Positions 1-5,266 of a DNA stretch of 5,709 nt are shown here, one piece after another. Position 1 is the first letter of the stretch. Every line of letters begins with the position of its first letter. The DNA is from Myxococcota bacterium (GTDB lineage Bacteria > Myxococcota > Polyangia > GCA-2747355 > JAKLHH01). The position numbers and the translations under genes were made by a program. Where the stretch lies: NCBI GenBank assembly GCA_022710245.1, contig JAKLHH010000563.1, forward strand, positions 1 through 5,709, given 5' to 3'. The notes beneath the pieces are model-generated. The model did not search any database, was not told the DNA's origin, and saw only the letters and a list, made by a program, of their open reading frames with translations.

Positions 1-120
1 CTCGCTGGTCGCATGACTGACCGGGAGCTCGGTGACTGGAACGAGGCCATGCGCCAGCGGTACGGGTGGCCAGCCATCCAGCGGCAACAGCGCGAGGCCG
101 CCGCGCGACGTGGCAGGTAA
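1..120 (+). CDS. C-terminal end of an unidentified protein (5' end outside window)
   Basis: Frame 1 is open from the first base to a TAA at 118-120 and gives 39 residues. They are rich in Arg, Gln, Glu and Ala, with Trp and Tyr (for example DWNEAMRQRYGW), and end in a basic AARRGR tail. By eye about 80% of codons end in G or C, and the composition looks like a natural helical C-terminus. The antisense reading of the same bases looks like noise. There is an in-frame ATG at 13, so a 35-residue peptide starting there is possible, but too little upstream sequence is present to see a ribosome site and the frame stays open to the edge. I prefer a longer gene cut by the window. The function is not recognisable. 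It is followed by about 150 bases before the next plus-strand gene. Confidence 0.5.
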   Translation, partial: LAGRMTDRELGDWNEAMRQRYGWPAIQRQQREAAARRGR

Positions 121-307
121 CAGCGCTGGCGAGCCCGCGCTCCATCTCGCTCACATCCTCGTCGGAGAACGCGGGCGCGGGGCTCAGCCCCGGTCTCCGC
201 TCTGGTTGAACGCTGCGCTCGATGCAGATAGAGTCGTGCAGGCTCATCAGGCACTTCGCGAGGTAGTCGATGCAGGCTCGGTTTGCCAGCCAGAGCGTCG
301 TGGCCAT
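116..307 (-). pseudogene. Coding-like antisense segment, possible gene remnant
   Basis: On the minus strand a frame beginning at an ATG (305-307) runs about 64 codons with a natural-looking protein. It contains pieces such as WLANRACIDYLAKCLMSLHD and FSDEDVSEMERGLASAV. About 84% of these codons end in G or C by my count, better than either plus-strand reading of the same bases. The frame has no stop and continues to the window edge. Beyond about position 116, exactly where the plus-strand gene ends, the translation turns into Arg/Ala/Pro-rich antisense noise. Upstream in-frame ATGs exist at 319, 331, 337 and 343, but they lie opposite the signal peptide of the 270-1844 gene. No clear ribosome site precedes any of them. 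I read this as a possible fragment of a lost gene, with chance antisense bias as the main alternative. No family is recognised. Confidence 0.28.
260..266 (+). promoter_or_regulatory. Ribosome binding site for the cysteine-module lipoprotein
   Basis: GAGG at 260-263 lies six bases before the ATG at 270. This supports that start over the in-frame ATG at 306, which has no such site. Starting at 270 also keeps the only positive charge (Arg4) ahead of the hydrophobic core, as a signal peptide needs. Confidence 0.55.
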
Positions 308-1844
308 GTTCGCGGTCATGTTCGTGGTCATGCTCATGCTCATACTCTCGGGCGCGTGCTCCTCATCGAGCGCGGCTGCTGACGCAGGGGCGCTCGCCGA
401 CGGGGTGAGGCCCGCCGACGGAGTGAGGCCCGGCGACCGGGTGAGGACCGCCGACGGGGTGAGGCCCGATGACTCGGGAAGATTGGACGGGGCTGGCGAT
501 CCTTTCGGTGGCGAGCTGGACGTGACACTACAGTTCAGCAGTGGCTCGCGACTGATCGCGAAGATGCGCGTGAGCTCCGGCGGCACGGTCTTCTCCGACC
601 GCTGGGGCGGCTTCGACCGGTGGTACGACAGCCAGCTGAAGGTCGATTGCAGGTTTCGCACCGCGGCTGACGGTGTGCAGCGCTGTCTTCCGCTGAAGAC
701 GGACTCGGAGGGATGGTCTGCCGCCTACGGCGATGCGACCTGCTCGGGCTCGGTTCTCGTGCTTCGGTATCTCGGAGGAGAAGGGAACGCCTGCGCAACG
801 GCAGTCCCGGCCTACTGGTCGATTGCGCTCGGCGGCTGCAACGCGCGGGTGTATTCGGTGAGCGGATCCCTGAGCGCGAGGCCCTACTACGTGAAGCTCG
901 ACGGCATCTGCAAGAGCTACGGTAGCTCGCCGTCCGTGGTCCTCGGTGCAGAGCTCCCCCCCGCCAGCTTCGTAGCAGCGACGTTCGTGGACGGGCCAGC
1001 GCAGGCAGGGGTGGTGGCCCGCTACCTGGTAGCGGAGGATGGTGCGCGAGGCTTCGCGGGTTGGCGAGACCCGGCCAGAGGCGCGAGCTGCGAGTTCCGA
1101 CGCGCAACGGACGGAGTGTTCCGGTGCATGTCCACCGTGGAGGGCAGCGCCCAGTACTTCGCCGACGCCGCCTGCACCACCCCCGCCTTCGTGTCGTCGT
1201 CCTGTGAGCCACTGTCGTCGGTCGCGGTGAGCGGGACCGGGTGTCCGGTGACGTACGAGCCGCGAGGGGTGGGGCCGTTGAGCCAGACCCGGAAGCTTCA
1301 CTTCGGAGAGCAGTGCGGTGGGACAATCAGCTATTCGTCCGAGAGCAAGGTCAATGAGATGGGGGGCCCGATCCCGGTCAGCACGTTTCCCGCGGCGGTC
1401 GAGGTGCCGCTCCCTGGGAAGCTGCGGGTGGAACGGAAGGCTCTGAAGATTGGAGGCCTGCGGCAGTCGATCGAGGACTTCTACGACAACGTGCGAAAGG
1501 AACCTTGCGTGTTCTCCGTCGCTGCCGATGGCAAGGTTCGTTGTCTGACCAAGCCTGTTGGCTGGGGTCTCTGGTGGAACTCCTTCACGGACGCTGCCTG
1601 CGCCTCGCCGCTCGCGTCGAAGATGGCGGTGGGCTGTGCCACCTCCGGCTCCGCGGTCTCCATCTCGAGCACGACGACCTGCCCGAACCGGAGCCGGATC
1701 TTCAGGGTGGGGCCACTTCACTCGGGGAGCATCTACAACCAGGCGTCGGGCACCTGCACGAAGTCCACTGCGTCGCTCGAGGGCTACCTGGTGGCAGAGG
1801 AGGTCGCCGCGACCTCCTTCGAAGAGGCAGCTCCTCTGCCTTGA
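270..1844 (+). CDS. Exported lipoprotein with three six-cysteine modules
   Basis: This is a 524-residue protein predicted to be lipid-anchored outside the cytoplasm. A signal peptide with Arg4, a hydrophobic core at 13-26 and the lipobox LSGAC points to lipidation of Cys30. Residues 31-80 form an Asp/Arg/Pro/Gly linker containing hexapeptide repeats (DGVRPA type, 44-73). Three homologous modules follow, with cysteines at 127/139/158/175/190/214, at 274/286/302/312/325/349 and at 413/425/444/456/471/496. Each has C-x-F-x(2)-A-[AT]-D-G-x(2)-R-C-[LM], then [YF]-x-D-A-[AT]-C. Modules two and three, and more loosely one, have a Val-Gly-x-Leu stretch after the fifth cysteine. Each module ends in a [ST]-F-x(2)-A strand-like segment. 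All 18 non-lipobox cysteines fall in this pattern, so three disulfides per module are likely. From memory this module type occurs in uncharacterised exported proteins of Polyangia; I cannot confirm a Pfam name. No catalytic motif is visible, and a binding or structural surface role is only a guess. Codon bias is weaker than in the downstream genes. Confidence 0.88.
   Translation: MQARFASQSVVAMFAVMFVVMLMLILSGACSSSSAAADAGALADGVRPADGVRPGDRVRTADGVRPDDSGRLDGAGDPFGGELDVTLQFSSGSRLIAKMRVSSGGTVFSDRWGGFDRWYDSQLKVDCRFRTAADGVQRCLPLKTDSEGWSAAYGDATCSGSVLVLRYLGGEGNACATAVPAYWSIALGGCNARVYSVSGSLSARPYYVKLDGICKSYGSSPSVVLGAELPPASFVAATFVDGPAQAGVVARYLVAEDGARGFAGWRDPARGASCEFRRATDGVFRCMSTVEGSAQYFADAACTTPAFVSSSCEPLSSVAVSGTGCPVTYEPRGVGPLSQTRKLHFGEQCGGTISYSSESKVNEMGGPIPVSTFPAAVEVPLPGKLRVERKALKIGGLRQSIEDFYDNVRKEPCVFSVAADGKVRCLTKPVGWGLWWNSFTDAACASPLASKMAVGCATSGSAVSISSTTTCPNRSRIFRVGPLHSGSIYNQASGTCTKSTASLEGYLVAEEVAATSFEEAAPLP
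306..347 (+). repeat. Short tandem repeats encoding the signal-peptide core
   Basis: Two 12-bp units (ATGTTCGCGGTC at 306-317 and ATGTTCGTGGTC at 318-329) are followed by three 6-bp units (ATGCTC, ATGCTC, ATACTC at 330-347). Together they encode MFAVMFVVMLMLIL, the hydrophobic core of the lipoprotein signal peptide. The unit lengths are multiples of three, so gain or loss would keep the frame and change core length. The repeats also place four extra in-frame ATG codons inside the gene. Confidence 0.8.
399..488 (+). repeat. 18-bp coding minisatellite in the lipoprotein linker
   Basis: Four clear 18-bp units start at 399, 417, 435 and 453 (consensus GACGGGGTGAGGCCCGCC), and a fifth, strongly diverged unit covers 471-488. 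They encode DGVRPA, DGVRPG, DRVRTA, DGVRPD and DSGRLD, directly after the lipidated cysteine region. The array is in frame, so copy number would set the length of the flexible spacer between the membrane anchor and the folded modules. Confidence 0.85.
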
Positions 1845-2071
1845 CCAGCGCCACGCCGGCGCTCGAGCCGCGCCTCTCCCGGTCAGCCCCCGACGGCCCG
1901 CCGCAGGCGCCTCCCCCGGCCCGGCAGAGCCTCGAGCTCTACCCGACGCCGCAGCCGCCGGAGCGCAGGCTCCGGGCGGCGACGCGCCAGCGGCTGGAGC
2001 AGGCCCTCGGGACCATCATCGAGCTGGAGCCGGCCTACCGCCGCTGGTCGGCGCGGCTCACGGTCGCCTGA
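1841..2071 (+). CDS. Small hypothetical protein or C-terminal gene remnant
   Basis: A frame of 76 codons ends at TGA 2069-2071. From about 1845 nearly every codon ends in G or C; I see only one TCA and one CCT. The same frame upstream, under the lipoprotein gene, is clearly shadow. The product has a Pro/Ser/Arg-rich first half and a helical second half (RLRAATRQRLEQALGTIIEL, then EPAYRRW). The only usable start is TTG at 1841, which overlaps the lipoprotein stop TGA (1842-1844), an arrangement seen in translationally coupled genes. A GAAGAGG at 1821-1827 lies 13 bases ahead, too far for an ideal ribosome site. A 6-bp hairpin (1825-1830 with 1836-1841) sits between them. The alternative is the 3' end of a gene whose front was lost when the upstream lipoprotein arrived. 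Function is not recognised. Confidence 0.42.
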   Translation: MTSATPALEPRLSRSAPDGPPQAPPPARQSLELYPTPQPPERRLRAATRQRLEQALGTIIELEPAYRRWSARLTVA

Positions 2072-2105
2072 GCCATCGACCCGCAGCCGCCGCCGCTGGT
2101 CGGCG
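2038..2105 (+). repeat. 16-bp direct repeat pair around the small gene's stop codon
   Basis: CCGCCGCTGGTCGGCG occurs perfectly at 2038-2053 and again at 2090-2105, an offset of 52 bp. The first copy is inside the coding frame (it covers Arg-Trp-Ser-Ala) and the second lies after the stop. The bases directly flanking the two copies differ. No function is evident; a small duplication or deletion hotspot is the simplest reading. Confidence 0.6.
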
Positions 2106-2106
2106 G

Positions 2107-2126
2107 CCCGCCGAGGCCCGCCGAGG
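2107..2126 (+). repeat. 10-bp tandem duplication in the spacer
   Basis: CCCGCCGAGG is present twice head to tail (2107-2116 and 2117-2126), immediately after the second copy of the 16-bp direct repeat. It is part of a repeat-rich spacer of about 120 bp before the next gene. I see no coding potential from 2072 to 2195. Confidence 0.6.
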
Positions 2127-2135
2127 CCCCTTCAA

Positions 2136-2153
2136 CACCACCCGCCAGTGGTG
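2136..2153. other. Perfect 6-bp inverted repeat upstream of the second lipoprotein
   Basis: CACCAC (2136-2141) and GTGGTG (2148-2153) are separated by six bases and end 42 bases before the ATG at 2196. No T-run follows, so it is a poor intrinsic terminator. It could be an operator-like dyad or an RNA hairpin in the leader. I cannot point to a convincing sigma70 promoter beside it. Confidence 0.3.
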
Positions 2154-2195
2154 ATACCTTGATCTCGCTCCAAGAACCGTCATGAGGTCACGTCC

Positions 2196-3869
2196 ATGCG
2201 TACCGTGCTCTCGCTGCTCCTGCTCAGCTTCGTGGGCTGCAGTCTGATCATCGGCAACAAGCTCGATGACAAGGCCAGGCCCGACGGCGGGCGCCGCGAG
2301 GGGCTCGGCCCGGCTGGCGACGGCCAGCGGCCCGACGGGTCGCCCAGGGACGATCTCCCGCCGCCCCCGACGACGGTGAAGGGCGAGCTCGGCAACACCG
2401 GGAAGGGGCCCTACCGGATCGGCGAACGGATCGAGGTCCCGGTCTGGAAGCACCCGACGAGCGCGGCCCTGCAGGTGACGATCGGGCCGAAGTCCGAGAC
2501 CAGTATCCCCTGCGTCGGCGGTCGCGCCGGGCACGTCTTCGCCTGCACGGTCTCCGCGCTCACCCCCGACGGGGCGAGCTCCTACTTCGTCAAGGACGAG
2601 AGGGCCGGCACAGGCGACGCGTTCGCGGTGCTCTCTTCCGGCCCGATCGAGATCACGAGGCTCGTCGCCTCCGGCTCCAGCACGACCGCGAGCGTGCAGC
2701 TCTTCGCGCAGGCCAGCCTCAAGGACGAGGGCAAGCTCTCGATCCCGGGGACGATCGCCCGCCCGCCCAAGGTCTCGCCCTCGGGCCGCTACCTCCTCGC
2801 CGAGCACGCGAGCGGCATGGCGCTCGCCGACCTCGTCAGGGGCGTGGTCGTCAAGCTCCCGAGCGAGTGCAGGAGCGTCGAAGGGAGCGCCTTCGAGCCG
2901 ACCTTCGAGATGCTGAAGGCCACCCCGAAGACGGACCCCTTCTTCTTCTTCAGACCGGAGCGCGCCCTCTACTGCTCCGGGGGGGGGCCGGAGGCGGTCA
3001 CGAAGCTCGAGCTCCCCGAGCCGCCGACCCTCATCGGCGGGACGCTCAAGGCGACCAAGCTCGACAACCTCCGTGGCGTCGTGCGGGCGACCTCGTTCGC
3101 CGACCTCGCCGGCGCTGGCTGGCTCGCCGGGATCACGGACCTGGGCGGCAAGCGCGAGGTCTTCGCGATGCGGATCGGCGCCTCCCCCGTCGCGATCTCG
3201 CTCGACCAGCAGCTCGTCCCGGAGCAGGTCGTGGTCTCCGCGCTCGAGGACGCCCCGGGGCTCTCGCTCAAGTTCGCCAAGAGCGCCTACCTCGTGGTGC
3301 GAGTCAAGAACGCCCAGACCGGGGCGCGCTCGGCGGTGCTCGTCGACCCGGCCGGCAAGGTAGTCCACCAGCTCGACCTCCTCGATCTCCAGGTCGAGGA
3401 CCTGGTCTGGGTGACGTACACGAACCTGGTCGCGCTCGCTCGCGCTCCGGGGTCGAACCCGAACCTTGCCTACCTGCGCCTCGCGCGGTCCGCGTCGAGC
3501 AGCGCCGAGCTCCAGCTCGTCCAGTACGCTGTCAAGAGCCCGCTCCCCGCCGGGGCGATCCAGGCCTTCCCCTTCACCTTCGTCGACAGCGTCCTGTTCA
3601 CCACCACCTACAACCGGCGCTTCGGTCAGCTCGCGGGGAACCGGATCCTCGTCTACGCCGACGGCTCCGACAAGGCGATCATGGACGCCTCCGTGGCGTC
3701 GGCCGCCTACGGGACCGTGAAGCTCGTCGTCGCGCACCCCGTCGACGAACGCCTGCTCGTGCTGACCGACAAGCGCCTGATCGCCTTCAAGCTCGGCAAC
3801 CTCCTCACGCCCGATCCCCTCGGCGCGAGCATCGCCCTCGCCGCCGACAGCTTCGTCATCCAGCCCTGA
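2196..3869 (+). CDS. Large exported lipoprotein, beta-sandwich plus propeller-like region
   Basis: This is a 557-residue protein. GAGG at 2184-2187 lies eight bases before the ATG and supports this start. A short signal (Arg2, core 4-13) with the lipobox SFVGC predicts lipidation of Cys15. Residues 20-60 are a charged Asp/Gly/Pro/Arg linker ending in PPPPTT. Residues about 72-155 alternate hydrophobic strands (RIGERIEVPVW, AALQVTIG) and hold Cys106 and Cys117, which could form a disulfide in an Ig-like beta-sandwich. Residues about 185-557 are beta-rich with repeated short strand-turn segments. KVSPSGRYLLAEH resembles a PD40/WD40-like propeller blade, and later blades such as AVLVDPAGKVV and RILVYADGSDKAIM are compatible. 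Cys225 and Cys260 may pair. No enzyme motif is seen, so a surface scaffold or binding role is only inferred. Third-position GC is very high. It converges on the C45 gene, 35 bp away. I do not recognise a named family. Confidence 0.88.
   Translation: MRTVLSLLLLSFVGCSLIIGNKLDDKARPDGGRREGLGPAGDGQRPDGSPRDDLPPPPTTVKGELGNTGKGPYRIGERIEVPVWKHPTSAALQVTIGPKSETSIPCVGGRAGHVFACTVSALTPDGASSYFVKDERAGTGDAFAVLSSGPIEITRLVASGSSTTASVQLFAQASLKDEGKLSIPGTIARPPKVSPSGRYLLAEHASGMALADLVRGVVVKLPSECRSVEGSAFEPTFEMLKATPKTDPFFFFRPERALYCSGGGPEAVTKLELPEPPTLIGGTLKATKLDNLRGVVRATSFADLAGAGWLAGITDLGGKREVFAMRIGASPVAISLDQQLVPEQVVVSALEDAPGLSLKFAKSAYLVVRVKNAQTGARSAVLVDPAGKVVHQLDLLDLQVEDLVWVTYTNLVALARAPGSNPNLAYLRLARSASSSAELQLVQYAVKSPLPAGAIQAFPFTFVDSVLFTTTYNRRFGQLAGNRILVYADGSDKAIMDASVASAAYGTVKLVVAHPVDERLLVLTDKRLIAFKLGNLLTPDPLGASIALAADSFVIQP
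2979..2987 (+). repeat. Homopolymer run of nine G inside the lipoprotein gene
   Basis: Nine consecutive G encode Gly262-Gly264 (part of YCSGGGPEAV). Runs of this length in GC-rich coding sequence are prone to slippage and to sequencing error. With nine G the frame continues cleanly into beta-rich, high-GC3 sequence, so the length as given is consistent with an intact gene. Confidence 0.75.
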
Positions 3870-3904
3870 TCCAGAGGCCGCGCGAGGATGGGGCCTGCCG
3901 TGGC

Positions 3905-5212
3905 TCAGACGGCGTAGGTCTCCGATCGGCGCGCGCACGGCTGGCCCCGGTAGAGCCTGAGCCGCCGCGCCGGGACATCGAAGATGGCGCAGAGCACCGT
4001 GGCGCCGCGCACCTCCGCCTCCGGGTGACGGCAGGGCGAGTGCGGCCGCGCCACGTGGCTGGAGAGCGCGCCCGCCAGCTCGGCGTCGGTGAGCACCGCG
4101 AGGTCCTCGACGCTGGACTTCCAGTCGCTCAGCACGCGGTAGCGGCTCGTCGAGGAGAGCCCCACGTAGTCGGAGTCCTGCGGGACCTCGCGCATCGCCT
4201 CGTGCACCAGGTGGTTCGTGTGCAGGTAGAGCCCGGCCGCGTCCTCCTCGGAGGTGCGGTCCGGGGTCACCTCGAGGGAGACCGCGCGCCGCTCGCTGGC
4301 CGAGGCAAAGATCGAGTGGAACGAGTACGCGCGCTCCGCCGGGGTCGAGGCCCGGATCGCCTCGGCCACGCTCCCGGCGCCGAGCGCGGCGCGGTGCAGG
4401 AAGTAGCGGCCGATCCCGCCTGCCCGCACCTCCTGGGTGGCGATGAAGTTCGTCGTCGAGATGAGCCCGCGCTCGTTGGCCCAGGGCGCGTTCCCCGGGA
4501 GGATGCCCGGGTAGCAGGCCGCGAGGAAGCCGGGCCCGGTGGTCGGCCGCGCGCGCAGCAGGAACATGCGATCGAGGTAAGCGCGGTCGCCGTCCTCGTT
4601 GTGGGCGAGGATGAGGCGCTGCGAGTCGCGCAGCACCACCGTCGAGCAGCCGGGCTGCTGCTCACCCTGCTTGCGGCGCTCCGCGTTCCGCAGCGCCCCG
4701 TACTCGGCCTGCAGGTTGAAGGTGAGGAGATCCTCGAAGGCGACGCCGTAGCCCTCCGCCCAACCGCGCAGCTCCTCGAGCGCCGCGGGCGTGTGCTCCG
4801 CGGCGGCGGCCAGGAACTTCGCGCGCAGCGGAGGACGCGCGTCGGCGAAGCTCTTCAGGTCACGCCACCACCCGGCCCGGCCGGCGAGCACGTCGCGAAA
4901 GACGCCGGCGAGCTGCTGGCCCGCGCCGCGGCCGAGCTCGCGCGGAGCGCCCTGCACCTCGACGAGCGGCAGCCTCGAGGGTGAGCCCGACTCCAGCCTG
5001 GCGGCCACGGCCGGCGACGAGGCGACCGGGCGCCGCAGGTGAGCCCGCCGGCTGCAGCCGCTGAGCAACGCCCCGCCGAGGAGCGCGGCCGAGCCGAGCA
5101 CCAGCTCGCGCCGCGTGCAGCGCCCCTGCCCTCCTGTCGGTGTCCCCTCCCCCGGCGCCTCGCGCCCTCGCCCACGCCCTCCACCACGGGGAAGTTCGTC
5201 GCTGCGTCGCAT
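3905..5212 (-). CDS. C45-family Ntn hydrolase (acyltransferase/peptidase), Tat-type lipoprotein
   Basis: From the ATG at 5212 this is 435 residues. An in-frame GTG at 5242 would add ten residues, but their codons are poor and neither start has a clear ribosome site. Arg34-Arg35 in TRRELVLG, a hydrophobic stretch and LLSGC (Cys53) indicate Tat export and lipidation. The mature part fits the penicillin acyltransferase (C45) fold from end to end. It has the opening motif LVEVQGAPRELGRGAG (83-98) and a helical segment with TPAALEEL and EGYGV-x-FEDLLTFN (141-166). Gly188-Cys189 marks predicted self-cleavage, with Cys189 as nucleophile, and NEDGD follows at 205-209. Later come STTNF (Asn255, possibly the oxyanion residue), HTNH (331-334), SSTSRYR (353-359), and a C-terminal strand pair with TVLCAIFD and YRGQPC. 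Such enzymes cleave or transfer acyl groups on amide bonds; the substrate cannot be told here. The gene is intact and lies downstream of the membrane-protein gene on the same strand, probably in one operon. Confidence 0.9.
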   Translation of the reverse strand: MRRSDELPRGGGRGRGREAPGEGTPTGGQGRCTRRELVLGSAALLGGALLSGCSRRAHLRRPVASSPAVAARLESGSPSRLPLVEVQGAPRELGRGAGQQLAGVFRDVLAGRAGWWRDLKSFADARPPLRAKFLAAAAEHTPAALEELRGWAEGYGVAFEDLLTFNLQAEYGALRNAERRKQGEQQPGCSTVVLRDSQRLILAHNEDGDRAYLDRMFLLRARPTTGPGFLAACYPGILPGNAPWANERGLISTTNFIATQEVRAGGIGRYFLHRAALGAGSVAEAIRASTPAERAYSFHSIFASASERRAVSLEVTPDRTSEEDAAGLYLHTNHLVHEAMREVPQDSDYVGLSSTSRYRVLSDWKSSVEDLAVLTDAELAGALSSHVARPHSPCRHPEAEVRGATVLCAIFDVPARRLRLYRGQPCARRSETYAV

Positions 5213-5266
5213 GGCAAGAAGAGACCACGAATCCCCGGTCACGACAAGCGCGCGGCGCCGCGGGCC

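Noticed and set aside
32..382. A 116-codon plus-strand frame ahead of and into the lipoprotein gene
   Set aside because: It overlaps the coding end of the left gene and the lipoprotein signal peptide in another frame. It has weaker third-position GC, and the late His-Ala-His repeats are the signal-peptide DNA read out of frame.
528..1721. A 397-codon minus-strand frame opposite the cysteine-module lipoprotein
   Set aside because: It has Arg/His/Gly-rich shadow composition, while the plus strand shows a signal peptide and three aligned cysteine modules.
1825..1841. AGGCAG / CTGCCT hairpin at the end of the cysteine lipoprotein gene, considered as a terminator
   Set aside because: The six-pair stem lies before the stop codon and is not followed by T residues.
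1800..1844. C-terminal tail of the lipoprotein considered as a truncated fourth cysteine module
   Set aside because: The tail (AEEVAATSF) matches the segment that closes modules one and two (AELPPASF, PIPVSTF), so it looks like the natural end of module three.
2159..2190. TTGATC considered as a -35 element for the second lipoprotein
   Set aside because: At normal spacing the downstream sequence is ATGAGG, which does not resemble a -10 box.
3875..3896. Inverted repeat AGGCC / GGCCT between the convergent genes, considered as a terminator
   Set aside because: The stem is only five base pairs with a 12-base loop, and there is no T-run on either strand.
2058..3938. A 626-codon open frame on the minus strand opposite the second lipoprotein
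   Set aside because: Its product is a monotonous Arg/Gly/Glu/Asp/Leu mix without domains. It mirrors a plus-strand gene with very high third-position GC, which removes stop codons from the antisense frame.
2867..4984. A 705-codon plus-strand frame running across two convergent genes
   Set aside because: It is Arg/Pro/Ala-rich noise. It is out of frame with the lipoprotein in its first half and antisense to the well-supported C45 enzyme in its second half.
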